A stretch of DNA of 64,000 bases from Pelagibacterium limicola. Its GTDB lineage: Bacteria; Pseudomonadota; Alphaproteobacteria; Rhizobiales; Devosiaceae. The position numbers and the translations under genes were made by a program. The stretch is taken from contig NZ_JADQDB010000003.1 of assembly GCF_015694405.1 (NCBI RefSeq), positions 372,001 through 436,000 of the forward strand, in the 5' to 3' direction. Positions 54,222 through 63,405 of the stretch are shown in pieces (the stretch's first letter is position 1; each line of letters starts with the position of its first letter). Under the pieces are notes generated by a model. It made no database searches. It had not been told where the DNA came from and worked only from the letters and a program-made list of their open reading frames with translations.

Positions 54222-54692
54222 TCAATCCTTGGCCAGCCGCTCGAGGGCCTTGCGCTCTTCGGCGGTGAGTTTGGGGTCGGACGCGGCAGCAGCGGTGGCA
54301 CGTTTGCGGCGCGCACCCAGGATGACGACAACGAGGCCGATCAACAGGAAGACCGGCGCGGCAATCCAGAGCAGGACCGTGTGCAGCGCGAAGACCGGCC
54401 TGAGCAGGACAAACTCGCCGTACCGCGCAACGATATAATTGATGACGTCGGTGTCGCTGTCCCCCGCCACCAGACGTTCGCGCACAAGCAGGCGCAGGTC
54501 GCGCGCCAGTTCGGCGTCCGAATCGTCGATGGACTGGTTTTGGCAGACGAGGCAGCGCAGATTGTGCGAGATGGCCCGGGCGCGGGTTTCAAGAAGCGGG
54601 TCGTCCAGAACCTCGTCGGGCTGGACGGCAAAGCCGTTCACCGGCGCAAGCAGAACCACCGCAACGAGCAGGACGAGGAAACGGCGGATCAT
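54222..54692 (-). CDS. ccmH: Cytochrome c maturation protein CcmH (CycL)
   Basis: Keeps the haem-binding cysteines of apocytochrome c reduced for ligation. 156 residues: N-terminal signal anchor (RFLVLLVAVVLLAPVNG), the redox motif LRCLVCQNQS, and a C-terminal membrane helix (LLWIAAPVFLLIGLVVVILG). The ATG overlaps the ccmF stop by four bases. Short, CcmI is separate. Confidence 0.95.
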   Translation of the reverse strand: MIRRFLVLLVAVVLLAPVNGFAVQPDEVLDDPLLETRARAISHNLRCLVCQNQSIDDSDAELARDLRLLVRERLVAGDSDTDVINYIVARYGEFVLLRPVFALHTVLLWIAAPVFLLIGLVVVILGARRKRATAAAASDPKLTAEERKALERLAKD

Positions 54693-56665
54693 TGCGCCGG
54701 CTCCGACTGCTTGCGGCGTGCCGATTGCGGCGCGCCGATCCGCATGCGGCGGTCGGTCAACGACAGGAACCCGGCACCGGCCATGATCAGCGAGCCGAGC
54801 CAGATCAGCAGCACATAGGGCTTGTACCAAAGCCGCACCACGCGGCCTTCGGCGCCGAAGCGTTCGCCGAACTGAATATACATCTGGGTGAAACCGTAGG
54901 TGTTAATGCCCGCCTCGGTGGTCGGCATGCGGCTCACGGCATAGACGCGGCGCTCCGATGTGATCCCCCGTGTCGTGTTCCATGGCGTCGTGACGCGGAA
55001 TGCGCCCTGTTCGGCCATGTAGTTGGGGCCTTCCACCAGACGTTCGCCATCGTAATGAACGGTATAGCCTGCGATCTCCACGCTCTCGCCCTGCCGCATG
55101 GAGGTGACGATCTCGGTCTGGAACGCCGTGGCGCAGACGATGCCGATGACGGTGACCCCGACGCCGAAATGGGCAATGGCCGTCGACCACACCGAACGTG
55201 GCAGCCCCTTTAGGCGCGACCAGTTCTGGGCGAGGCTCGCGCGGCCGATGGCCCCCTTGTCGGCGATTTCGGCAATGGCTCCGAACATCACCCAGAAACC
55301 GATGCCCAGCCCGATCGGCGCGAGGGAAACGGGGAAGCCCATAAGGGCAAAGACGATGATGGTGACGACCAGCGTCGCGACAATGGCGCCTATCAGGCGC
55401 TGGGTGACCGCGACGAGGTCACTGCGCTTCCAGGCCAGGAACGGCCCGAACGGGATGAGCAGCAGCAGCGGCACCATGAGCGCGCCGAAGGTCACGTCGA
55501 AGAACGGCGCGCCGACGGTGATTCGCGCGCCGGTCAGCGCCTCGAGCACCAGGGGATAGAGCGTGCCGACCAGCACCCCGGCCGTGGCGGCGGAAAGGAA
55601 CAGGTTGTTGAGGATCAGCGCCCCTTCCCGGCTGATGGGGGCAAAGAGGCCGCCCGAGCGCAAGGCGGAGGCGCGCAGGGCGAACAGCAGGAACGCGCCG
55701 CCGACGAAAGCGGCCAGCATGGCGAGGATGACTGTGCCCCGCGTGGGGTCCGACGCAAAGGAGTGGACCGAAGTGAGGATGCCCGAGCGAACAAGAAAGG
55801 TGCCGAGCAGGGACAGCGAGAAGGTGATGATGGCGAGAAAGACCGTCCAGATCTTCAACGCATTGCGTTTCTCCATGACGATTGCCGAGTGCAGCATGGC
55901 GGTGCCTGCCAGCCAGGGCATGAAGCTCGCATTTTCCACCGGATCCCAGAACCACCAGCCGCCCCAGCCCAGTTCATAATAGGCCCAGTACGACCCCATC
56001 GCGATGCCGAGGGTGAGAAAGGCCCAACTGGCCAGGGTCCAGGGCCGCACCCAGCGCGCCCAGGCCGCGTCGATGCGCCCGGAGATGAGCGCGGCCACCG
56101 CAAAGGAAAAGCAGATCGAGAAGCCCACATACCCCAGATAGAGCAGCGGGGGATGGATCGCGAGGCCGATATCCTGAAGGATCGGATTGAGCTCGGTGCC
56201 GTCCATGGGGGCGGGGTCGGCGCGCCAGAAGGGATTCGAGGTAAACAGCACGAAGGCCGAAAAGGCCGCAACCATCAGACCCTGCGTCGAAAGCACCAGC
56301 GTGCGCAGATCGTCGGGGAGGTTGCGCGAGAAAGCCGCGAGGCCCGCCCCGAACAGCGCGAGCGTCAACACAAAGAGCAGCATCGAGCCTTCGTGGTTTC
56401 CCCAGACGCTGGTGAATTTGTAGAGTGTGGGCTGGATCGAGTGCGAATGCTCGTAAACCAGCCGCACCGAGAAATCGGACACCATGAAGGCCTGCACCAG
56501 CGCGGCAAAGGCCAGGCCGACGAGCACGAACTGCATGATCGCCGCCTGCTGCACGAAATGCGACGCGGCGCCGCCTCGCTGCCAGAATGCAAAACCCGCC
56601 ACCGTCTGCGCGAGCGCCAGCGCGAAGGCGAGGACAAAGGCAAAGTGGCCGAGTTCGATAATCAT
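54689..56665 (-). CDS. ccmF: Cytochrome c maturation haem lyase CcmF (CycK)
   Basis: Membrane component that attaches haem from CcmE to apocytochrome c. 658 residues with about 14 to 15 helices. The tryptophan-rich haem-handling motif WGGWWFWDPVENASFMPW is complete. Conserved His residues occur in LAIHPPLLYLGYVG and in TSVHSFASDPTRG. Located 124 bases after ccmE. Confidence 0.96.
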   Translation of the reverse strand: MIIELGHFAFVLAFALALAQTVAGFAFWQRGGAASHFVQQAAIMQFVLVGLAFAALVQAFMVSDFSVRLVYEHSHSIQPTLYKFTSVWGNHEGSMLLFVLTLALFGAGLAAFSRNLPDDLRTLVLSTQGLMVAAFSAFVLFTSNPFWRADPAPMDGTELNPILQDIGLAIHPPLLYLGYVGFSICFSFAVAALISGRIDAAWARWVRPWTLASWAFLTLGIAMGSYWAYYELGWGGWWFWDPVENASFMPWLAGTAMLHSAIVMEKRNALKIWTVFLAIITFSLSLLGTFLVRSGILTSVHSFASDPTRGTVILAMLAAFVGGAFLLFALRASALRSGGLFAPISREGALILNNLFLSAATAGVLVGTLYPLVLEALTGARITVGAPFFDVTFGALMVPLLLLIPFGPFLAWKRSDLVAVTQRLIGAIVATLVVTIIVFALMGFPVSLAPIGLGIGFWVMFGAIAEIADKGAIGRASLAQNWSRLKGLPRSVWSTAIAHFGVGVTVIGIVCATAFQTEIVTSMRQGESVEIAGYTVHYDGERLVEGPNYMAEQGAFRVTTPWNTTRGITSERRVYAVSRMPTTEAGINTYGFTQMYIQFGERFGAEGRVVRLWYKPYVLLIWLGSLIMAGAGFLSLTDRRMRIGAPQSARRKQSEPAQ

Positions 56666-56698
56666 GCGCGTAACGCCCGGTCATGTTGGCCAGCATCG

Positions 56699-56766
56699 CA
56701 CCCTCTCACCCCCATCCCCTCTTGGGAGAAGGTGGATCGCCCAAAGGGCGAGACGGATGAGGGGGC
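56699..56766. repeat. Complex intergenic palindromic repeat between ccmE and ccmF
   Basis: ACCCCCATCC near the left end is mirrored by GGATGAGGGGG near the right end. Inside, TCGCCC-AAA-GGGCGA (56737-56751) forms a second hairpin. The style (CACCCTCTCAC..., GGGAGAAGGTGG...) is that of short dispersed intergenic elements common in alphaproteobacteria, and it resembles the smaller ones at 36314 and 42590. Confidence 0.6.
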
Positions 56767-56789
56767 TGCAATGTCAAGGATACCCACGG

Positions 56790-57233
56790 TCACTCCTCGT
56801 CCCCCTGCCAGACGCCCTGCTGGCGCAGGGTGTCGGCGACTTCGCGGGGCATGTAGTTTTCGTCGTGGCGGGCAAGGACGCTGCTGGCAAGGAAGGTTCC
56901 GTCGCCCTGCACGGCGCCTTCGGCGACAACCCCCTGCCCTTCCCGGAAGAGATCGGGAAGGATGCCCGAATAGCGCGCGGTCATCTGGGTCTCGCCATCA
57001 TGGACGACAAAGACGTTCGCCTCGCCGTCCTGCTGCCAGCTTCCCTCGAGCACGAGGCCGCCGATCCGGATCGGCAGGCCCGGTTCGATGCCTCTCTCGG
57101 CGATCTCGCTCGGCGAATAAAAGAAAACGATCTGGTCGCGCAGCGCGGTAAAGATCAGCGTAGCGGCGAGCGCGAGGACCACGCCGAGGCCGGCAATGAC
57201 GGACAGTCGCTTCTGCTTGCGGGTCAACGCCAC
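56790..57233 (-). CDS. ccmE: Haem chaperone CcmE (CycJ)
   Basis: Binds haem covalently in the periplasm and passes it to CcmF. 147 residues from GTG 57233, which has AAGGAG nine bases upstream (a TTG at 57257 lies before that site). N-terminal anchor (LSVIAGLGVVLALAATLIF), beta-barrel domain (GLVLEGSW; VVAEGAVQGDGTFLA) and haem-binding His123 in LARHDENYMP with Tyr127. Confidence 0.95.
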   Translation of the reverse strand: MALTRKQKRLSVIAGLGVVLALAATLIFTALRDQIVFFYSPSEIAERGIEPGLPIRIGGLVLEGSWQQDGEANVFVVHDGETQMTARYSGILPDLFREGQGVVAEGAVQGDGTFLASSVLARHDENYMPREVADTLRQQGVWQGDEE

Positions 57234-57246
57234 GTTTGCGTTCTCC

Positions 57247-58320
57247 TTATAATCCAAGTTCCTGCGCGAAGGCTTCGAGCGCGATGCGATCCTCGGGCGC
57301 TAGTTCGGCAAGGCCGCGCTGAAGATCGTCGCGCGCCGCATCGGCGCCATCGATCACCAGCCGCGAGCGGACGAGCTGCATCCATTCCGCAGCGCTTCCG
57401 CCTTCGTCATACAGGCGCGCCGCCAACCCCTCAACCATGCCCCTGATCATAACCTCTTGAGTAGCGTCGGGAGTCGGCTCGGCGAGGCTGCCACCCGTCG
57501 TCCCCGCCTGCGCTGCAGCGAGGCCGGAACGGGCCGTCGCGACCCAGGGTTCCGTGCCGACGGCAATATCGAGCAGATACTGCCACAGCGCCGCCGCCTC
57601 GTCATAGTCCTCGCGCCGGGTCAGCTCACCGGCGAGATAGAAGCGGGAACGGACGTGCATCGGGTCCCGATCGGCGGCAGACCGCAAAAGGGCGATCACG
57701 TCGTCGTCGGCCATGCCGTCATTGACCATGATGAGGGCTTCGGCGAGATCGGTTTCCGTCTCGGCGTCGGGTGGATCGAGCGCGAGAATGCGCCGGAAGG
57801 CGTTCGCCGCCTCGGGATAGCGGCCCATCTGCATGTAGACCGGGGCGAGCGCGCGCCATCCACGGACGTCGTTGGGCGTCTCGACCAGCCTCGCTTCGAC
57901 CTGCGCCACCGCCTCGGCGATGCTGACATGCGTTTGGTCGGCGGCGAAATCCCGCGCAGCGAGCGGTTGGGCGGGGAGGTCGGCCCGGCCGATGGCGAAG
58001 TAGGTCCCGAAAGCAACGAGCGCAACCAGGGGCAGTGCCACGAGCATGGGGAGGCGGACGGACCCCTTCGCTGCCTCGTGCTTCTTTTCGCGTTCGAAGC
58101 GCATGACTTCGCGCGCAAGTTCAGCGCGGGCGGCGACCGCTTCGGTGTCCGAGATTCGCCCGATGCGCAGGTCTTCCTCGATGCCCTCGAGCTGGCTGCG
58201 CAGGAATGCGCGCGTCGGGGCATCTCCGTCTTCGGCCATGACTGGCCTGCGCATCGCGAAATAGAGCGCGGCGAGCACGGTGAGCGTCAGTAAAGCGGCG
58301 AATAACCAGAGCAAGTGCAA
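57247..58320 (-). CDS. ccmI: Cytochrome c maturation protein CcmI (CycH)
   Basis: Apocytochrome c chaperone, 357 residues, TTG start. Two helices (LLWLFAALLTLTVLAALYFA and LPMLVALPLVALVAFGTYFA) frame a cytoplasmic loop with coiled-coil character (LEGIEEDLRIGRISDTEAVA). The periplasmic part has TPR repeats (VYMQMGRYPEAANAFRRIL). First gene of the ccmIEFH operon; the stop is 14 bases from the ccmE start. Confidence 0.92.
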   Translation of the reverse strand: MHLLWLFAALLTLTVLAALYFAMRRPVMAEDGDAPTRAFLRSQLEGIEEDLRIGRISDTEAVAARAELAREVMRFEREKKHEAAKGSVRLPMLVALPLVALVAFGTYFAIGRADLPAQPLAARDFAADQTHVSIAEAVAQVEARLVETPNDVRGWRALAPVYMQMGRYPEAANAFRRILALDPPDAETETDLAEALIMVNDGMADDDVIALLRSAADRDPMHVRSRFYLAGELTRREDYDEAAALWQYLLDIAVGTEPWVATARSGLAAAQAGTTGGSLAEPTPDATQEVMIRGMVEGLAARLYDEGGSAAEWMQLVRSRLVIDGADAARDDLQRGLAELAPEDRIALEAFAQELGL

Positions 58321-58462
58321 GCCAAACCCTTGAAAACCAGATCGATCATGTTTCTATAGGCTAAAAATCGTTCGCTTTGCAGGCCCAACCGGGGCGCGCT
58401 TTGCCGCACCGTTCGCGAAAGGCGCGGATGGTGCGGATATTTCGAGGAATACTGGCTGGATC

Positions 58463-59506
58463 ATGGGCGAACCGCAGCAAACCATTGCCGTTGCAGGCTC
58501 GACCCCGTTTGCTTTCGTTCTGGCTGGATTGCTGGCGGCCGATCACGGCCGGAAGGTGTTCGTCATTGCCGGCCCGCCCTCCCCTCATGGCGTTCCACCA
58601 CCACCCTCGCTCTCGGTCGCGCCCCTTACCCGGCCCGAGACCCTGCAACTGGCCGCTGCCAACGCGCCGGATATCATGCGGCGGATCGCCAAAGTCGCCC
58701 CTGCAGCCTTCGACCGGACGGACCTGACCGTCCACGCGACCACGCCCTATCACGCGACGGCGCTGAGCCATTTCCGGCATCTGGGCGCGGGCCTAGGGCT
58801 GGCCGTGGAGCGGCTACCCTCCAGCGAAGACGGGCTTTCGCTGCGGGTGCGTGACGTCACGCGGCTCTCGCCCACGCCGTTCCTCGCGCATGTCCGTCAA
58901 TGGGCATCGCGGATCGGGCTCGAATGGGTCGAGGATAGGGCGAGCCTGTCCATACGCCGCAGCGGCGCGGCGCGGCTGGGCAGCGACGACATCGACCAGC
59001 TCGTCCTTGCCGACGACGAAGCGATTTTCGAGCATCTCGACCCCAACCTCTGCCAGGCCATCGGGTTTGGCGTCGCGCGCACGGCCTTTCTTGCGGAACG
59101 CGGCCACGGCCTGACGGATGTGGACCTGCGCCTGCCTGACGGCACGCTGCTGAGCCCCTGCCGGGATGGAACGTTGCTTGCTTATGCCGATAGTGGCGAC
59201 GGGCTCGCCGATGCGCGGGTGGCGGCCAGCCTGCCTGAGGCCGCGGATACGCGTCAGGCGGCGGTCCGCCATTACCGGCAATTGCGCACCCACGATGGCG
59301 GGCCGGTCGTCGGGATGCCCAAGGGGAGCCGGATTTACCTCTCGGTGGGGCTGGGGATGCTCGATATCGCATTGGCGCCGGTCATTGCGCGGCATATCTG
59401 CGGCCTCGGGCATGGTTTGGAGGCGGAGTGGTGCGGGTTGCGTACGCCCGGCCGGAGCATGGCGGGCTCGCTCGTCGCCGACATCGGGGACGGAGAAGCG
59501 GCATGA
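58463..59506 (+). CDS. Unrecognised Rossmann-like protein preceding SoxA-like gene
   Basis: I do not recognise this 347-residue protein with confidence. It opens with a dinucleotide-binding-like strand (TIAVAGSTPFAFVLAGLLAAD, then HGRKVFVIAGPP), but lacks the strict GxGxxG. The end (GSRIYLSVGLGMLDIALAPV to GHGLEAEWCGLRTPGRSMAG) resembles the closing part of FAD-dependent amine oxidases. It overlaps the next gene by four bases (ATGA), so the two products probably act together, perhaps as a beta-like subunit of a sarcosine-oxidase-type complex. Transcribed away from ccmI. Confidence 0.6.
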   Translation: MGEPQQTIAVAGSTPFAFVLAGLLAADHGRKVFVIAGPPSPHGVPPPPSLSVAPLTRPETLQLAAANAPDIMRRIAKVAPAAFDRTDLTVHATTPYHATALSHFRHLGAGLGLAVERLPSSEDGLSLRVRDVTRLSPTPFLAHVRQWASRIGLEWVEDRASLSIRRSGAARLGSDDIDQLVLADDEAIFEHLDPNLCQAIGFGVARTAFLAERGHGLTDVDLRLPDGTLLSPCRDGTLLAYADSGDGLADARVAASLPEAADTRQAAVRHYRQLRTHDGGPVVGMPKGSRIYLSVGLGMLDIALAPVIARHICGLGHGLEAEWCGLRTPGRSMAGSLVADIGDGEAA

Positions 59507-61455
59507 CCCAGCCCCATCGACTGGGCGCCGCGCTGCCCACCGAATTCGAGACCCCGCTGATCGACAGGTCGCGCCCGGTTGTCTTCACGGTCGATGGCAA
59601 GACGGTTCACGGCTTTGAAGGCGATACGGTTCTGTCGGCTCTCCTTGCAAATGGCGTTCTCAGCGCAGGCACACAGTCCGGGCACGCTGTCGCGCTCGAC
59701 GCGGCTTCCGCGCCGCCCGTTACGGTCGAAGGGGGGCGCGGCCAGATCCCCATGGCGCTTTGCCCGGCGCTGGACGGTGCACAGTACCGCACCGTCGGCC
59801 TCCGCACGGCTGCCGCGCCGCTCAAGTCCCTGTTTTCCCGGCGAGGGTACAGTCTCGGCCACGATCTCGGTGCACCGCGCCGCCCCGGCGGCTGGGTCGA
59901 TTCCGAATCCGACGAAACGATAGAGACCGATTTTGCGGTCGTCGGCGGCGGCGTGGCTGGTCTTTCTGCCGCACTGGCCGCCGCGCGACGCGGATTTCGC
60001 GTGGTTCTGCTCGAAAGAGAAGCCGTGCTTGGCGGGATGGCTGTGTTTTTCGGCAAGGCCGACGGCGAAACGCCTCCGCTCGAGGCCATTTCGGGTCTGG
60101 TCCAGGAGGTCGAACGCCAACCGGCGATCTCGGTTCTGGTTGGCGCCGAGGTGTTCGATCTCGGCCAGAACCGCCTGCGCGCGGTCAGGGTGACGCGGCA
60201 GGCGGGGCTGCCCAAGGCGCACCACATCGCGGTCACCTTCTCCCATGCGGTCCTGGCGACCGGCACCGACGAAAGGATGCCGGTCTATTCCGGCAATCGC
60301 CTGCCCGGTGTCATGGGCGCCGCGGCGCTCTGGCGGCTGGCAAGCCGCTACGGGGTATGGCCGGGCGAGAGTTTCCATCTCCACACGGCCACCAATGCAG
60401 GCTACCGCATCGCCATCCTGGGCGCAGAAGCGGGCAAGTCCGTCCACCGGGCCAGCGATCCGCGGCCCGATCCGCGTACCCGTTTCATCGAGTTCTGCAA
60501 GGCCTATGGCTTCCGGCTCGGCTGGGGCACGCAGATCGCCAAGGCCGGGTCCGACCGCGGCAGCATCGAAGTCCGTCTGGCCGATCCCGTGTTCGGCGGC
60601 GTCGAGGCAGAGCCGGTGCGCGCGGATGCGCTGATCGTTTCGGGCGGATGGCAGCCCGCGCTGGCGCTGTGGCAGTTGGCAGGCGGCGGGCTTGCCTGGG
60701 ACGCGGCACGCCATCGACTGGTGCCCACCGGCGCGGCCGGGCCTGTCGTGCTCGCAGGCGCAGTTGCAGGGTTTTTGGGTACGCCAGCCTGCATCGAGAG
60801 CGGAGCCGTCGGTGTCGCGCGGCTGGTGGGCGACGATCCGCGCCCGATTGCCGATCCGCAGATCGACCCCATTTACGAGAGCCTTGACGGCCCCATGACC
60901 GTCGGTCCGGCGCGGGGACGGCGCGCGCCCCCGGCGTGGTTCGGCCCATCGCGACGGGCCGCGCTCGCGCCGCGCCCGCCGCGCGGACTGCGGGCCTTCC
61001 TCGTGCGCCAGCCACCCGAGCGTCCCGAAGATGTGCGCGCGGCCGAATTGCCGGACGTCGCGGGCGCCCTCGCTGCCGGTGTATTGCCGACTGGTGAAGC
61101 CGCGGACTATTGCCGGCAATGGTGCATTGTCCCGCGCGCCTTCCGGCGCGGCGACCTGCCGGCCAGTCCCGATCCCGAGGCCGGACAATTGCCGCGCTAT
61201 CTCGTCGGCCGTTTCGGTGCCGGTCAGGAGAAATGGAGTCTCAGGCCCGAGCAGGATCGTATCCTCGAGCCGGGCTGCCTTGTCTTTGTCAACACCGACG
61301 ACGCCCATCCCCGCACGGCAATCGGCGTGATCCTTGCGGGCGGCCGTGGGGCGTGCACGGCGCTCATGGCGCGTACCGCGTTCGGGGAAGGCGACGTGGT
61401 TTATGTCCGGGACGGGACGACCCCTATCCCCGCGCGGTTGCGCAGGCGGGAGTGA
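59503..61455 (+). CDS. Sarcosine oxidase alpha subunit-like FAD protein without folate domain
   Basis: 650 residues. The N-terminal ferredoxin-like fold (PVVFTVDGKTVHGFEGDTVL followed by SALLANGV) has no cluster cysteines. The FAD/NAD-binding part begins at ETDFAVVGGGVAGLSAALAA (143-160) and contains GTDERMPVYSGNRLPGVMG. This matches SoxA of heterotetrameric sarcosine oxidases, which is about 1000 residues because of a C-terminal aminomethyltransferase (folate) domain. That domain is absent here; the last 150 residues (RQWCIVPRAFRRG; GQEKWSLRPEQDRIL) are unlike it. No soxB, soxD or soxG gene follows. Substrate unknown. Confidence 0.75.
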   Translation: MTQPHRLGAALPTEFETPLIDRSRPVVFTVDGKTVHGFEGDTVLSALLANGVLSAGTQSGHAVALDAASAPPVTVEGGRGQIPMALCPALDGAQYRTVGLRTAAAPLKSLFSRRGYSLGHDLGAPRRPGGWVDSESDETIETDFAVVGGGVAGLSAALAAARRGFRVVLLEREAVLGGMAVFFGKADGETPPLEAISGLVQEVERQPAISVLVGAEVFDLGQNRLRAVRVTRQAGLPKAHHIAVTFSHAVLATGTDERMPVYSGNRLPGVMGAAALWRLASRYGVWPGESFHLHTATNAGYRIAILGAEAGKSVHRASDPRPDPRTRFIEFCKAYGFRLGWGTQIAKAGSDRGSIEVRLADPVFGGVEAEPVRADALIVSGGWQPALALWQLAGGGLAWDAARHRLVPTGAAGPVVLAGAVAGFLGTPACIESGAVGVARLVGDDPRPIADPQIDPIYESLDGPMTVGPARGRRAPPAWFGPSRRAALAPRPPRGLRAFLVRQPPERPEDVRAAELPDVAGALAAGVLPTGEAADYCRQWCIVPRAFRRGDLPASPDPEAGQLPRYLVGRFGAGQEKWSLRPEQDRILEPGCLVFVNTDDAHPRTAIGVILAGGRGACTALMARTAFGEGDVVYVRDGTTPIPARLRRRE

Positions 61456-61461
61456 GGCTTC

Positions 61462-62718
61462 TCACCCCTGCGCCATGCGGCGGTCGGCGCCGTCACGGGC
61501 GCGGCGGAGGACCTCGGCATATTCAGGGTTGTAGCGGATTTCGGCCATCTTGATCCCGGCATCGATGCGCTCGCGGGCCACCGGGTCGGTCGGATTGGCG
61601 CGGTAATGATCGAGTGCCCGCGTCACCAGCACCTCGACCGCCTGGCCCGTATCGTTCCAGGCCTTGTCCAGAAGGGCGTTCACCGCGAGCGAATCGCGGC
61701 TCTTGCGGATGGTGAGCAGGAGATACAGGCTGTTGAGCGCCATCAACACATCGCCGGGATCGAGAGAGTCGGCGCCGTCACGCGGGCGGCGGAGCGCCTG
61801 GGTCACGTGCAGGCTGATTTCCTTCATCGGCCGCTCGAGGCGCTCGGAAAAACGGGCGGTCAGATTGGTGATGACGGTGCCCCAGAGCGATTTGCGTTCG
61901 ATCTCGAGATTGTAGTTGATGGCCCGCATCAGCCGATGGAAGCGGTCGATCGACTTGCAGGCAAGATCGTGGTCCGCGAACATGCCCGAATGCGCGGAGA
62001 GCTTGCCGATCTGGTTCTGGGCGTGGCTCAGGATCGCCTCGACCAGCGGCGCGTATCCGGCGTTGGCAATGTGAACCTCGGTATTGCCGCCCGACAGCTT
62101 GGTGACCGCCGCCATCACGCGGCTGGGATTGGCCATGTGGCCCACCATCGCCTGCATCCAGAGCGCGCGGGTCAACTGGTTCGAAATACTGATCGATTGC
62201 AGCGCGGCCGAAATGGTTGCCTCGTCCTGCAGCTTGCCGATGGCCTTGCCGAAATTGATCGCCTGTTCGAGCAAGGCATGACGGCGCATGGCCATGATGA
62301 GATAGGGCAGCCGCATGCGCGCATCCTCGCCGCCCATTTGCAGCGTGTTGCGGCGCTCGGCCTCGTAGTCCTCCTTCTCGTGCGCGGCGTTTTCCCTGAG
62401 GCGCTCGAGAAATTCGGGGATCATCAGAAGGAAGGCGGTGCGCGGCTCGGCACCGGAATCGATGGCATCGACCAACCGTGCGACTTCGGAATGAGCGATG
62501 TCGCGTGCGATCCATGTCCAGATGGACTTCGCCAGGTCGCGGTCGACGGCACCCCCGAGATGGTGATGAACGGGAGGATCGACCAGCACGTGATCGAGGG
62601 CGATGTTGAACGCTTCGAGCCCGAGGGGTTCTCCGGCGTTCTTTTTCGGCGCTCCACCGGCGCTAGTCCGGGGCAGCGTCTCTCTTGCAACGCCGGCGCG
62701 GGGCTTGCCTTTCAGCAT
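61462..62718 (-). CDS. Conserved hypothetical helical protein
   Basis: 418 residues that I cannot place in a named family. The first 30 residues are basic and disordered; the rest is predicted helical without membrane segments (for example EFLERLRENAAHEKEDYEAE; ALDHYRANPTDPVARERIDA). Several regular Leu/Ala patterns suggest a helical-repeat scaffold. Its stop is seven bases from the end of the convergent SoxA-like gene. Confidence 0.7.
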   Translation of the reverse strand: MLKGKPRAGVARETLPRTSAGGAPKKNAGEPLGLEAFNIALDHVLVDPPVHHHLGGAVDRDLAKSIWTWIARDIAHSEVARLVDAIDSGAEPRTAFLLMIPEFLERLRENAAHEKEDYEAERRNTLQMGGEDARMRLPYLIMAMRRHALLEQAINFGKAIGKLQDEATISAALQSISISNQLTRALWMQAMVGHMANPSRVMAAVTKLSGGNTEVHIANAGYAPLVEAILSHAQNQIGKLSAHSGMFADHDLACKSIDRFHRLMRAINYNLEIERKSLWGTVITNLTARFSERLERPMKEISLHVTQALRRPRDGADSLDPGDVLMALNSLYLLLTIRKSRDSLAVNALLDKAWNDTGQAVEVLVTRALDHYRANPTDPVARERIDAGIKMAEIRYNPEYAEVLRRARDGADRRMAQG

Positions 62719-62810
62719 AGGGGACTACCACGGACAGAAGGGCCTTTTCCAGATTCGCAATTTATGCGCGGAACGTAAATAAACCTTTGTGCCGGATGCG
62801 CTAAAGCAAA

Positions 62811-62830
62811 CGCCGGGAACGAGCCCGGCG
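62811..62830 (-). terminator. Hairpin terminator after the lipoprotein gene
   Basis: CGCCGGG (62811-62817) and CCCGGCG (62824-62830) form a perfect stem. On the minus strand it is followed by TTTGCTTTAG, a T-rich tail. It lies 25 bases after the stop of the minus-strand gene at 62855. Confidence 0.65.
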
Positions 62831-62854
62831 CTTGCAACTCCTTTAGGCCTGAGG

Positions 62855-63331
62855 TCAGGCGCTGACGACGCCCCAGGCGCCATCGACCTCGCGGCAGGCC
62901 GTGCCGGATTTGGTATAGGTCTGCCCGCCTACCGTCACGCGATGCGAGAACTCGCGGCAATCGAGATTGTTGACGCGGACATAGGGGCCAACGGAGACCT
63001 GTCCGCTGGCGCCGGCGGCACTCCAGGAGCGCGGAGCGCCGGGGCGGCCGAACTGGAGCGCATAGAACTGCGCGTCGTTGGCAGCGCTGCGCTGGGTGGC
63101 GTTGAGCTGAGGCAAGGCGGAGGCGTCGAGATAGGAATAGCTGCCCGGGTCGAGGCGCGCCTGCTGGATTGGCGCGCTCTGCGTGGGCTGGGGCGTTTCG
63201 AATTCAGGCAGGGTTTGCATGGTCGGGGCGGGCGGCAGACTTGCCTGCGTCGTCGAATACCCGGTCGTCCGGCTACACGCCGCCACCGAGAACGCCAGAA
63301 CCACCAGTGCGATTGCTTTCAGCATCTTCAT
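62855..63331 (-). CDS. RT0821/Lpp0805-like surface lipoprotein
   Basis: 158 residues. Lipoprotein signal MKMLKAIALVVLAFSVAAC with the modified Cys at position 19, then a Pro/Gln-rich linker. The C-terminal domain VSVGPYVRVNNLDCREFSHR followed by GGQTYTKSGTACREVDGAW is the conserved end of the RT0821/17-kDa surface-antigen group, with two Cys that may form a disulfide. ATG 63331 preceded by AAAGG. Outer-membrane location expected. It follows the histidine kinase gene. Confidence 0.82.
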   Translation of the reverse strand: MKMLKAIALVVLAFSVAACSRTTGYSTTQASLPPAPTMQTLPEFETPQPTQSAPIQQARLDPGSYSYLDASALPQLNATQRSAANDAQFYALQFGRPGAPRSWSAAGASGQVSVGPYVRVNNLDCREFSHRVTVGGQTYTKSGTACREVDGAWGVVSA

Positions 63332-63405
63332 TTCAGCTACCTTTCCACGGCCGCGTCCGTTTCGCTTCTTCCTCATCGCCCAATGCGGCGAAATTGCGTA
63401 CTGCC

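Noticed and set aside
59335-61308. 657-codon open frame on the minus strand
   Set aside because: It mirrors the SoxA-like gene, has no domain and no ribosome site.
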